Shown piece by piece: positions 15,249 through 22,945 of a DNA stretch of 22,945 nucleotides (the stretch's first letter is position 1; every line of letters begins with the position of its first letter). The notes below the pieces were generated by a model that saw only the letters and a program-made list of their open reading frames with translations, searched no databases and had not been told where the DNA came from. Origin of the DNA: DAOVVL01 sp965603095 (GTDB lineage Bacteria > Pseudomonadota > Alphaproteobacteria > Rhodospirillales > Magnetovibrionaceae); NCBI GenBank assembly GCA_965603095.1, contig CBFDBQ010000036.1:1-22945 (forward strand). The letters run 5' to 3'. The position numbers and the translations under genes were made by a program.

Positions 15249-15299
15249 ATTTAAGTCGGGTCACACACACCGACAAACTTTTTAGAAAGACCCTTTAAT

Positions 15300-18200
15300 A
15301 TGAGAAAAGCTGCCGGCTTGCCCCCCCGTCAGGGCCTTTACGACCCAGCGAACGAACATGACAACTGCGGTGTTGGGTTTATCTGCAACATCAAAAACAA
15401 ACAAAGTCATGACATCATCAAAAAGGGTCTGCAGATTCTGGTTAATCTCGACCACCGTGGTGCAGTTGGTGCCGATCCATTGGCTGGTGATGGTGCGGGG
15501 ATTATTATTCAGATTCCGCACAAGCTACTTTTTGAAGAATGCGCAAAGCTTGGCTTTGAACTTCCTGCTGCTGGCGAATATGCCGTTGGCCAAATATTCC
15601 TGCCCCAAGATAAAAAATCTCGCGCCATGTGTGAGCGCGCCTTTGAAACGGTAATTAAACGGGAAGGCCAAGTGTTGCTTGGCTGGCGCGATGTGCCGGT
15701 TGATAATTCGTGCCTTGGTGAAAGTGTAAAACCAAATGAGCCAGTTGTTCGCCAAATATTTATTGGTCGGGGCGAAGGCACGCCGGTACGCGGTGCGTTT
15801 GAGCGCAAGCTTTACGTTATTCGCAAGCAATCACATCACGCCATCTGGGACGAAACCCCCGAAGAAGACCACGCTGGTTTTTATACCTGCTCGCTTTCAA
15901 CCCGCACCATTGTTTACAAAGGCATGGTGCTTTCCGGAAATCTTGCGGTTTATTACAAAGACCTTGCCGATGAACGTTCCGAATCTGCATTGGCACTGGC
16001 GCACCAACGTTTTTCCACCAACACATTCCCCAGTTGGGAATTGGCTCAACCGTTCCGTTATCTTTGTCATAACGGCGAAATTAATACGGTTCGCGGCAAC
16101 ATTAACTGGATGGCGGCACGTAAAAATTCCATGGAATCCGATGTGCTGGGTAAAGACCTAGATAAACTATGGCCGCTTATCGGTGATGGCGCATCTGATT
16201 CAGCCACCTTTGATAACGCGCTAGAGCTATTGGTTGCCGGCGGATACACCCTTGCCCATGCAATGATGATGATGATCCCCGAAGCATGGGACAACAACCC
16301 GCTGATGGATGCCAAACGTCGTGCGTTTTATGAATACCATGCCGCCCTGATGGAGCCATGGGATGGCCCAGCTGCGGTTTGCTTTACCGATGGCAAACAA
16401 ATCGGTGCGACCCTAGACCGTAATGGATTGCGCCCGGCGCGCTACGTTGTAACCGATGACGACCATGTAATCATGGGTTCCGAAGTTGGCGTTTTGGGTA
16501 TTGACGAAAGCAAAATTATTAAAAAATGGCGCTTGCAACCGGGCAAGATGTTCCTAATCGATCTTGACGAAGGCCGCATCATTGATGACACCGAGGTCAA
16601 AGCATCATTATCAGAGTCCAAGCCATATCAAAAATGGCTAGATGCATCACAGATACATGTTACCGACCTGCCCGATGACGTTGCACCAATGCTGCCCGAA
16701 CACGAAACCATTTTGGATATGCAACAAGCATTTGGTTACACCCAAGAAGATACCAAACATTATCTGCTACCCATGGCAACCACTGGGCAAGACCCAATAG
16801 GTTCAATGGGACGCGATACCCCCATAGCGGTTTTGTCTGATAAATCAAAAATGCTTTATGATTATTTCAAACAAAACTTTGCCCAAGTTACCAATCCGCC
16901 CATTGACCCTATTCGTGAAGAATTGGTGATGAGCTTGGTTAGCCTTATTGGGCCACGGCCAAACCTGCTTGACCCCGACCATGCGGGCGGACAAAAACGT
17001 CTTGAGGTACGCCAACCGGTGCTTACCAACCTTGAGCTGGAAAAAATTCGCCACATTGAAAACCATGTAGAAAGTGCATTTTTAGCAACAACCCTAGACA
17101 TAACCTACCGCGCTGAAAATGGTTCCGCCGGAATGGAAGCGGCGCTAGAAAAATTGTTTGCCAAGGCAGAAGAAGTTGTCGCCCAAGGCCACAATATTAT
17201 TATTCTTTCTGACCGTGGTGTAGATGCCGAACACGTTGCAATTCCAGCGTTGCTGGCAACGGCTGGCGTGCATCATCATCTTATCCGGGCGGGATTGCGA
17301 ACCGATGTTGGTTTGGTGGTTGAAACCGGCGAAGCCCGCCGAGTTCACGATTTTTGTCTGTTGGCTGGTTATGGCGCAGAGGCATTTAACCCATATTTGG
17401 CCCTTGAAACCATTGCCGATATGACTGACGAACTGGGCGATGTGTCGCTAGAAGACGCCCAAGAGCGTTATATCAAGGCAGTTTCAAAAGGCATGCTCAA
17501 GGTATTTTCAAAAATGGGCATTTCCACATTCCAATCATATTGTGGCGCACAAATTTTTGATGCTGTGGGATTAAATGATGATTTCATTGCCCGCTTCTTT
17601 ACCAAAACTGCATCACAGGTTGGCGGCATCGGCCTTGACCAAGTAGCTAACGAAACTGTTAAACGTCATAGTGCGGCTTATGGTAATGATCCGTTATTGC
17701 AAAAACATCTAGAAGTTGGCGGCGAACTGGCGTGGCGCCATCGGGGCGAAACCCACGCATGGTCACCTGAAACTATAGCATCGTTGCAACACGCCGTGCG
17801 CAAAGGCGACCGAGCTGAATACCGCCGTTATGAGGCGGCAATGAATAGGCATGATAAAAAAGCAATGTATCTGCGCGGCCTGTTTAAATTAAAAGGCACG
17901 GGCAAATCAGTTCAGTTAGATGAAGTTGAATCCATAGATGCAATTTGTAAACGCTTTGCCACCGGGGCCATGAGCTTTGGTTCCATTTCGTGGGAAGCCC
18001 ACACCAACATTGCCATTGCCATGAACGCCATCGGCGGTAAATCAAACACCGGCGAAGGTGGCGAAGAAGCGGTTCGTTTTACCCCCAACGAAAAAGGCGA
18101 AAACATGCGCTCTGCCATTAAGCAGGTTGCATCGGGACGGTTTGGGGTTACGGCTGAATATCTGGTCAATGCCGACGACATTCAAATTAAAATGGCCCAA

Positions 18201-19952
18201 GGGGCAAAGCCGGGCGAAGGCGGGCAATTACCGGGGCACAAAGTAAACGAATGGATTGCACGCTTGCGCCATTCAACCCCGGGTGTTGGTTTAATTTCAC
18301 CTCCACCGCACCATGATATTTATTCTATCGAAGATTTAGCCCAGCTTATTCACGATTTGAAAAACGTTAACCCAACTGCGCGCATTTCGGTCAAGCTAGT
18401 TTCCGAAGTGGGTGTCGGTACGGTTGCCGCTGGTGTTTCCAAAGCCCACGCCGACCACGTTACCATTTCTGGTTTTGATGGCGGTACCGGTGCATCACCA
18501 ATTACATCAACCATGCATGCAGGTAGCCCATGGGAAATTGGCCTTGCCGAAACCCACCAGACGCTAGTTATGAACCGTTTGCGTGGCCGCATTGCGGTGC
18601 AAGTTGATGGTGGCTTACGCACAGCCCGTGACGTTGTTGTTGGGACATTATTGGGCGCCGATGAATTTGGATTTGCTACTGCCGCACTTGTTGCGCAGGG
18701 CTGTTTGATGATGCGTAAATGTCATCTAAATACTTGTCCGGTTGGTATCGCCACACAAAACGAAGAATTGCGTAAATTGTTCCCCGGCGAACCAGCCCAC
18801 GTTGTTAATTTTTTCACATTCATGGCCGAAGAAATTCGCATCCTAATGGCCGAGCTTGGCTTTAGAACCATGGAAGAAATGATTGGCCGTTCCGATTGCA
18901 TGGAAATGAAACCTGCAATCAGCCACTGGAAAGAACAAGGTCTTGATTTCACACGTCTTTTGACCAAGCCAGTTGCCGGCCCCGGGGTTGCGGTTTTCAA
19001 TTCAGAAACCCAAGACCATAGCCTCGACAAGGCATTGGATAATGGTTTCATCAAACAGGCCCAAGCTACCATTGATGGTGGCAAGCCGGTTCGCATTGAA
19101 GCCAAGTTTGCAAACGTGAACCGCACCATTGGCGCAATGCTTTCAGGCGAAATTGCCAAAAAATATGGCAAAAAAGGTTTGCCTGATGACAGCATTTATA
19201 TTGATGCAACAGGCACCGCGGGCCAAAGCCTTGGCGCGTTCATGTCGCCGGGCATGACCATCGATTTAAAAGGCGATGCCAACGATTATGTCGGCAAGGG
19301 TCTAGCCGGTGGGCGCATTATTATTCGCCCATCCGACGAAAGCCCATTGGTGGCCGAAGATAACATTATTGTCGGCAATACCTGTCTTTACGGTGCCACC
19401 GCAGGCGAAGCATTTTTACGTGGGGTTGGTGGCGAACGTTTTGCGGTTAGAAATTCCGGCGCCACTGCGGTGGTCGAAGGCGTTGGCGACCATGGTTGTG
19501 AATACATGACTGGTGGTATTGTTGTGGTACTAGGTGATACGGGCCGTAATTTTGCAGCCGGAATGTCCGGCGGCATAGCGTATGTGCTGGACGAAGCAGG
19601 TACGTTCGATGCCCACTGCAACATGGCCCAAGTTGAATTAGAGCCCGTTGCCGCAGAAGAAGCAGTAATGGAAGCATCCGGCCAAGGTGGCGACCTTGAA
19701 GCTCATGGCCGGGTTGATATAAGCCATGACATGACCCGGTTTGATGCAGAGCGCCTAAAAGGCATTATTGAAAAACATTTGCATTACACCGCCAGCGCCC
19801 GAGCCAAGAATATTCTTGATAACTGGGACAGCATGCGGGCTAAATTTGTGAAAGTTATGCCGGTTGAATACCGCCGTGCTCTTTTGGAAATGCAGGCAAA
19901 AACACAAGCCGCCGAACACGAAGGCGTCGTAACCTCAGTAGGGGGTAATTAA
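15300..19952 (+). CDS. gltB: Glutamate synthase (NADPH) large subunit
   Basis: Makes glutamate from glutamine and 2-oxoglutarate; with glutamine synthetase it is the main route of ammonia assimilation. The 1550-residue protein matches bacterial GltB (about 1500). A 22-residue propeptide ends before the catalytic C23 in NEHDNCGVGF, which starts the class II glutaminase domain (to about 430). A central domain (about 480-760) and the FMN/synthase domain (about 820-1190) follow, with KPGEGGQLPGHKV near 970, SGFDGGTGASP near 1058 and the 3Fe-4S cysteines C1135, C1141, C1146 (C-x5-C-x4-C). The GXGXG beta-helix domain is at about 1270-1460. All key residues seen are intact. gltD follows after two bases, its ribosome site lying inside the last gltB codons. 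Confidence 0.98.
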   Translation: MRKAAGLPPRQGLYDPANEHDNCGVGFICNIKNKQSHDIIKKGLQILVNLDHRGAVGADPLAGDGAGIIIQIPHKLLFEECAKLGFELPAAGEYAVGQIFLPQDKKSRAMCERAFETVIKREGQVLLGWRDVPVDNSCLGESVKPNEPVVRQIFIGRGEGTPVRGAFERKLYVIRKQSHHAIWDETPEEDHAGFYTCSLSTRTIVYKGMVLSGNLAVYYKDLADERSESALALAHQRFSTNTFPSWELAQPFRYLCHNGEINTVRGNINWMAARKNSMESDVLGKDLDKLWPLIGDGASDSATFDNALELLVAGGYTLAHAMMMMIPEAWDNNPLMDAKRRAFYEYHAALMEPWDGPAAVCFTDGKQIGATLDRNGLRPARYVVTDDDHVIMGSEVGVLGIDESKIIKKWRLQPGKMFLIDLDEGRIIDDTEVKASLSESKPYQKWLDASQIHVTDLPDDVAPMLPEHETILDMQQAFGYTQEDTKHYLLPMATTGQDPIGSMGRDTPIAVLSDKSKMLYDYFKQNFAQVTNPPIDPIREELVMSLVSLIGPRPNLLDPDHAGGQKRLEVRQPVLTNLELEKIRHIENHVESAFLATTLDITYRAENGSAGMEAALEKLFAKAEEVVAQGHNIIILSDRGVDAEHVAIPALLATAGVHHHLIRAGLRTDVGLVVETGEARRVHDFCLLAGYGAEAFNPYLALETIADMTDELGDVSLEDAQERYIKAVSKGMLKVFSKMGISTFQSYCGAQIFDAVGLNDDFIARFFTKTASQVGGIGLDQVANETVKRHSAAYGNDPLLQKHLEVGGELAWRHRGETHAWSPETIASLQHAVRKGDRAEYRRYEAAMNRHDKKAMYLRGLFKLKGTGKSVQLDEVESIDAICKRFATGAMSFGSISWEAHTNIAIAMNAIGGKSNTGEGGEEAVRFTPNEKGENMRSAIKQVASGRFGVTAEYLVNADDIQIKMAQGAKPGEGGQLPGHKVNEWIARLRHSTPGVGLISPPPHHDIYSIEDLAQLIHDLKNVNPTARISVKLVSEVGVGTVAAGVSKAHADHVTISGFDGGTGASPITSTMHAGSPWEIGLAETHQTLVMNRLRGRIAVQVDGGLRTARDVVVGTLLGADEFGFATAALVAQGCLMMRKCHLNTCPVGIATQNEELRKLFPGEPAHVVNFFTFMAEEIRILMAELGFRTMEEMIGRSDCMEMKPAISHWKEQGLDFTRLLTKPVAGPGVAVFNSETQDHSLDKALDNGFIKQAQATIDGGKPVRIEAKFANVNRTIGAMLSGEIAKKYGKKGLPDDSIYIDATGTAGQSLGAFMSPGMTIDLKGDANDYVGKGLAGGRIIIRPSDESPLVAEDNIIVGNTCLYGATAGEAFLRGVGGERFAVRNSGATAVVEGVGDHGCEYMTGGIVVVLGDTGRNFAAGMSGGIAYVLDEAGTFDAHCNMAQVELEPVAAEEAVMEASGQGGDLEAHGRVDISHDMTRFDAERLKGIIEKHLHYTASARAKNILDNWDSMRAKFVKVMPVEYRRALLEMQAKTQAAEHEGVVTSVGGN

Positions 19953-19954
19953 TT

Positions 19955-21397
19955 ATGGGCAAACCCACAGGATTTCTTGAAATAGACCGTCATGATCGTT
20001 CTTATCAACCGGTCGGCGAACGGGTTGATAATTACAACGAATTTATTGTTGCGCTGAAACCTGATGAACTAACCAATCAGGCATCACGTTGCATGGATTG
20101 CGGCATTCCGTTTTGTCATAACGGTTGCCCGGTGATGAATATTATTCCTGAATTTAATGATCTTGTGTACCAGGATGATTTTAAACGTGCGTCTGAAATA
20201 CTTCATTCAACCAACAACTTCCCCGAATTCACCGGACGTATTTGCCCGGCACCGTGTGAAGCATCGTGTACGCTTAACCTGACCGATCATCCGGTTACAA
20301 TTAAATCTATTGAATGTGCAATTGTTGACCGCGCCTGGAGCGAAGGCTGGTTAAAACCGAAAAAACCAAAAAGTCGCACCGACAAATCAGTTGCGGTGGT
20401 TGGCGCGGGCCCCGCTGGCATGGCCGCGGCCCAGCAATTGGCCCGGGCCGGACACAGCGTTACCCTTTACGAACAAAATGCCAAGGCCGGTGGCCTGTTG
20501 CGTTATGGCATACCAGATTTCAAAATGGCTAAAAAATTAATCGACAGACGCATGGCACAAATGCAGGGCGAAGGGGTTGAATTTAAACCCAATACCCGCA
20601 TAGGTGTTAGCAAACCAGCCAAGGTGTTGCTTGATAAATTTGATGCCGTGGTTTTAACTGGTGGTTCAGAAAAACCCCGCGATCTTCCCCTGCCGGGACG
20701 GGATTTAAATGGCGTTCATTTCGCCATGGAATATCTAACCCAATCAAACCGCAGGGTATCGGGCGAAAAATACGCTGAACAAGATATCCTAAGCACCGAT
20801 AAAAACGTTTTAGTTATTGGCGGTGGCGATACGGGCTCAGATTGCGTTGGTACATCTATCAGGCAAAATGCCGCATCAATTACCCAAATCGAAATTATGC
20901 CTAAACCGCCGGAAAAAGAAGACAAGCTAGCAACCTGGCCAAACTGGCCCAACAAATTACGCACCTCATCCAGCCACGAAGAAGGCTGCGAGCGCAAATG
21001 GTCGGTAACCACCAAAGAATTTATTGGCGACGAGGATGGCAATGTAATGGCCGCACTTTGTGTGAAGGTTGCGTGGCAGCAAGACGACAAAGGCCAGTGG
21101 CAAATGAGCGAAGTTGCGGGTTCCCAATTTGAAATACCTTGCGACCGAGTTTTCCTTGCCATGGGTTTTGTTCACCCAGTGCACGAAGGTATGATTGAAG
21201 AATTAGCCCTGGAAAAAGACGGGCGCGGCAACGTTCTTGGCAATACGGATGATTATAAATCATCCATGGATAAAGTCTTTGCCGCAGGCGACATGCGCCG
21301 GGGGCAAAGCTTGGTTGTGTGGGCAATTCGCGAAGGCCGGCAGGCCGCAAGGTCGGTAGATGAATTCCTAATGGGTAAAACCGACCTGCCGAGATAA
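19955..21397 (+). CDS. gltD: Glutamate synthase (NADPH) small subunit
   Basis: Takes electrons from NADPH through FAD and passes them via 4Fe-4S clusters to GltB. The 480-residue protein (family about 470-480) has the two N-terminal cysteine clusters (C46, C49, C54, C58 and C97, C101, C105), the FAD motif VVGAGPAGMAAA (GAGPAG at 150-155), the NADPH motif VLVIGGGDTGSDCVG (about 286-300) and the closing FAD contact VFAAGDMRRGQSLVVWAI (about 441-458). The motif order matches bacterial GltD rather than the related dihydropyrimidine dehydrogenase or archaeal single-chain forms. AGGGGG at the end of gltB supplies the ribosome site. No convincing plus-strand terminator with a T-run follows within 100 bases. 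Confidence 0.97.
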   Translation: MGKPTGFLEIDRHDRSYQPVGERVDNYNEFIVALKPDELTNQASRCMDCGIPFCHNGCPVMNIIPEFNDLVYQDDFKRASEILHSTNNFPEFTGRICPAPCEASCTLNLTDHPVTIKSIECAIVDRAWSEGWLKPKKPKSRTDKSVAVVGAGPAGMAAAQQLARAGHSVTLYEQNAKAGGLLRYGIPDFKMAKKLIDRRMAQMQGEGVEFKPNTRIGVSKPAKVLLDKFDAVVLTGGSEKPRDLPLPGRDLNGVHFAMEYLTQSNRRVSGEKYAEQDILSTDKNVLVIGGGDTGSDCVGTSIRQNAASITQIEIMPKPPEKEDKLATWPNWPNKLRTSSSHEEGCERKWSVTTKEFIGDEDGNVMAALCVKVAWQQDDKGQWQMSEVAGSQFEIPCDRVFLAMGFVHPVHEGMIEELALEKDGRGNVLGNTDDYKSSMDKVFAAGDMRRGQSLVVWAIREGRQAARSVDEFLMGKTDLPR

Positions 21398-21443
21398 TTT
21401 CAAAAAATACTTAACCAATATAATTTGGGCAAAAAAACTTGCC

Positions 21444-21476
21444 AAAAAAACTTGAGGGGCCCGAAGGCCCCCCAAG
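21444..21476 (-). terminator. Strong intrinsic terminator (minus strand)
   Basis: On the minus strand an 11-bp stem (CTTGGGGGGCC with GGCCCCTCAAG, one G-U) closes a UUCG tetraloop and is followed directly by seven T. A second seven-T run follows after GGCAAG (21431-21437). The plus-strand reading lacks a T-run after the stem, so it acts on minus-strand transcripts, about 355 bases beyond the stop of the PH-like gene. Confidence 0.85.
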
Positions 21477-21648
21477 CATTGTCCAATCTTATGTGTGCGA
21501 ACCAAGCTACATATGGTTGGACCACAGCCTAATGGGGGTGTTTGCTAACGGGTTAATGCTTTTGCCTCGAAAGGCAGGCTTCGCCCTGCTGGCCCCCCGG
21601 CCCGCGTACTTAGGCCCCATATTGCTATGAAAGCTAAAAATACGCGCG
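21444..21648 (-). ncRNA. Candidate structured small RNA upstream of the terminator
   Basis: The segment ahead of the minus-strand terminator is rich in pairing: a hairpin GTCCAA...TTGGAC (21481-21522, extended to about 14 positions with one or two mismatches), a stem AGCATT/AATGCT enclosing it (21475-21480 with 21555-21560), GCCTAA/TTAGGC (21528-21533 with 21611-21616), GCAGG/CCTGC, and GCCT/AGGC with a UUCG loop. A TATAAA box (21652-21657) could start a transcript near 21645, giving about 200 nucleotides, but its -35 box is poor. It does not fit tmRNA, RNase P RNA or a 6S rod in my reading. It could instead be a long 3' untranslated region of the PH-like gene. Name and function unknown. Confidence 0.35.
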
Positions 21649-21830
21649 GTATTTATAACGCGCCCCGGCATTGCGCAGATAAATGATATCGCTTTTGATG
21701 GCTATGGCTCAACGCGAGCTTTTCCACACCTTTTCAACAGGCCAACGCTTTGGATAAAACCCTTATATGCCAGTAATTTACAGAAATAAAAATTATGTAA
21801 GGGGATTTTTAGCGGAAGGTTTTATCCCCA

Positions 21831-22433
21831 CTATTTTGTCCTAGGTGCAGCTGGGGCACCGGACGGAACGGGCCTTACCCCGCGCAGTTGATTAATTGCG
21901 TCTTCAATACGATCAACATTATCAACGCCATGAAATGTGCCTACCGCTTTTACAAACAGGCCTTCTTTGGTCGCCTTCTTATTGGTCAAGTCTGCTACCT
22001 CAAAAATAAGGGTTCCAGATTTTCCGCCACCTTGCAGTTTGAGAATATTAACCAAATCCTTTATGGCAACTATCTTAACTTTGCTTTTTGGATAAAACTG
22101 AATAACCAGCAAGCGGCTGTCGGTAATGGCGTAGTACATAAAAAATTTAGCAACGATAAATGCCCAAAGTGGAACAATAAACTGCCATACGCCAAAGCCC
22201 GCAAATATCCAGCCAATAACCCCCATGTAAGGAGGCATGGTAGGTTTAAGAAAAACATTGAACCAAATAACGGAAAAAACAAAAAATGGAACGGCCATCA
22301 TCAAGGATTTAAGTTTTGTTTGGGCATATGATAAAGCATCTGGGTGGTCAAACCACAACAGCTTTTCATCCTTAACCATTACCTTGGCAATTTCTTTCGG
22401 CGGTGTGTGTCCTTCGCCGGCGGTGGTATTCAT
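21831..22433 (-). CDS. Membrane protein with bacterial PH-like domain, function unknown
   Basis: A 200-residue protein I cannot assign to a named gene. A cytoplasmic N-terminus (EKLLWFDHPDALSYA) leads into two transmembrane helices (about 42-62 and 70-98). The following soluble part (about 100-185) begins YAITDSRLLVIQFYPKSKVKIVAIKDLVNILKLQ, the pattern of bacterial PH (bPH2-like) domains in which TDxRL precedes paired beta strands, and ends in a helix (VDRIEDAINQL) that would cap the barrel. The tail is Pro/Ala-rich. Such proteins usually sit in the inner membrane with the PH domain in the cytoplasm; partners are unknown. AAGG three bases before the ATG supports the start. It lies 132 bases downstream of the GGDEF gene, same strand. 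Confidence 0.7.
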   Translation of the reverse strand: MNTTAGEGHTPPKEIAKVMVKDEKLLWFDHPDALSYAQTKLKSLMMAVPFFVFSVIWFNVFLKPTMPPYMGVIGWIFAGFGVWQFIVPLWAFIVAKFFMYYAITDSRLLVIQFYPKSKVKIVAIKDLVNILKLQGGGKSGTLIFEVADLTNKKATKEGLFVKAVGTFHGVDNVDRIEDAINQLRGVRPVPSGAPAAPRTK

Positions 22434-22565
22434 TTACCTTAGACCCCTATGTTATTGCTTATTTATTCTCAAAAACATCCCTTATGTATCTGATGATAGC
22501 CGCCATGGGAATGCTATTCTAGCCCCATATTCATCCTCAATTACGACCCCCATATGGGTGATATA

Positions 22566-22945
22566 TTAACGAGAAACCCGGTTACGCCCACCATCTTTGG
22601 CCCGATAAAGGGCCTCATCAGCCGCTTTTAGAGATTTCATGGGATCTTGTCCATCCATGCGCTCTGCGGCACCGATGGATATGGTAACGCTTACCTTATC
22701 TTGCCTGGCCTTATCTTGCCTGGCCTTGGTCGATGAGGGTGATGATTTTTTTCCGGTTTTTTCTTTTGGCTTTTCCTTTGGCCTATCATCGGCCCGAAGA
22801 CGGAAATAGCTTTCGGCGATAGACTTACGCACGCCTTCAAGATGGGTTAGGGCATGATCAAGGGATTTGCCCGGAAATAATATGGTGAATTCTTCGCCGC
22901 CATAACGATAGGCTTTGCCCCCACCCTTAACTTGCATCATGCGAC
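22566..22945 (-). CDS. GGDEF domain diguanylate cyclase, 5' end cut by window edge
   Basis: C-terminal 125 residues of a diguanylate cyclase, which would make cyclic di-GMP from two GTP. The active-site loop reads YRYGGEEF, the functional GGEEF variant, followed by TILFPG; the final motifs VSVTISIGAAER and ADEALYRAKDGGRNRV are typical. Between them lies an insertion of about 35 residues rich in Lys, Arg, Asp and Ser (about RADDRPKEKPKEKTGKKSSP onward to RQDK) not found in most GGDEF domains; it includes the pentapeptide ARQDK twice. The sensor or membrane part lies beyond the window, so the input signal is unknown. The reading frame is open to the window edge. Confidence 0.93.
   Translation of the reverse strand, partial: RMMQVKGGGKAYRYGGEEFTILFPGKSLDHALTHLEGVRKSIAESYFRLRADDRPKEKPKEKTGKKSSPSSTKARQDKARQDKVSVTISIGAAERMDGQDPMKSLKAADEALYRAKDGGRNRVSR
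22694..22727. repeat. 15-base perfect tandem repeat inside the GGDEF gene
   Basis: The unit CTTATCTTGCCTGGC occurs twice in a row (22695-22709 and 22710-22724), with a few matching bases on each side. It is in frame and codes for ARQDK-ARQDK on the minus strand within the charged insertion, so a copy-number change would keep the frame. Confidence 0.95.

Larger units (their letters stand above)
14993..15299. promoter_or_regulatory. Divergent control region between uppP and gltB
   Basis: This 307-base gap has no credible protein gene. It holds a leader hairpin for uppP (GCCTTG/CAAGGC, 15019-15036), a likely uppP promoter (15050-15077), a perfect 7-base dyad around its -35 box (15064-15095), a second dyad pair (15118-15145), a likely gltB promoter (15221-15248) and a hairpin at the start of the gltB leader (15255-15274). 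I found no sigma-54 type promoter, so the nitrogen control often seen for glutamate synthase cannot be read directly from it. Confidence 0.7.
21398..21830. other. Gene-free interval after gltD with several hairpins
   Basis: This 433-base gap between the convergent gltD and PH-like genes contains no ORF with recognisable protein features or a good ribosome site. The half next to gltD carries the minus-strand terminator and the hairpins described under the candidate RNA. The half next to the PH-like gene (about 21650-21830) is AT-rich, and I see nothing definite in it beyond a TATAAA box (21652-21657, minus strand). Confidence 0.6.

Noticed and set aside
14993..15299. Sigma-54 promoter for gltB
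   Set aside because: No TGGCAC-N5-TTGC type sequence is present in the gap.
21439..21630. Plus-strand 63-codon open frame after gltD
   Set aside because: It begins in the A-run and terminator stem, reads through several hairpins and lacks a Shine-Dalgarno site or any protein motif.
21480..21640. 6S RNA, because GGGTGTTTGCTAACGGG on the plus strand resembles the 5' part of 6S RNA
   Set aside because: The pairing does not give the long rod with a central bubble, the span is too short on that strand and the terminator is on the other strand.
1..22945. CRISPR arrays, insertion sequences, tRNA genes or phage genes
   Set aside because: No regularly spaced repeats, transposase or integrase motifs, or tRNA cloverleaf were seen on either strand.

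Overview
The window is a gene-dense chromosomal segment of roughly even GC content. It most likely comes from an alphaproteobacterium: the ffs-dnaX / ybaB-recR cluster, the cytochrome c gene divergent from kdsB-pheA, a HisN-type phosphatase next to a complete yejABEF transporter, and the long GltB and GltD proteins all fit that class. I cannot name a genus. Nothing looks like a phage, plasmid, insertion sequence or CRISPR region. Most genes are core metabolism, replication/repair and transport.

Left part (1-6120), almost all on the minus strand: recR (cut by the left edge) and ybaB, a plus-strand PolB-type 3'-5' exonuclease gene that separates them from dnaX, then the small SRP RNA gene (ffs) with a well-placed promoter, a lipoprotein with a cupredoxin-like domain that lacks copper ligands, and a pheA-kdsB pair.

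Middle (6222-14170), all plus strand and tightly packed: a membrane-anchored cytochrome c, hisN, yejA-yejB-yejE-yejF (binding protein, two permeases, fused double ATPase) and a GhrA-type 2-hydroxyacid dehydrogenase. Spacings of 23, -32, 14, -1, 0 and 14 bases suggest one transcription unit. The uppP gene (undecaprenyl-diphosphate phosphatase, TTG start) faces it on the minus strand.

Right part: a 307-base divergent control region with several dyads separates uppP from gltB-gltD, the two subunits of NADPH glutamate synthase. Beyond gltD lies a 433-base stretch without a credible protein gene. It carries a very strong minus-strand intrinsic terminator and several further hairpins, and may encode a small RNA. 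The window closes with two minus-strand genes: a two-helix membrane protein with a bacterial PH-like domain, and the C-terminal half of a GGDEF diguanylate cyclase whose domain holds a charged insertion containing a 15-base tandem repeat.

No clearly new multi-gene system is visible. The best leads are the structured non-coding region after gltD, the cupredoxin-like lipoprotein without ligands, the dyads between uppP and gltB, and the repeat-bearing insertion in the GGDEF domain.
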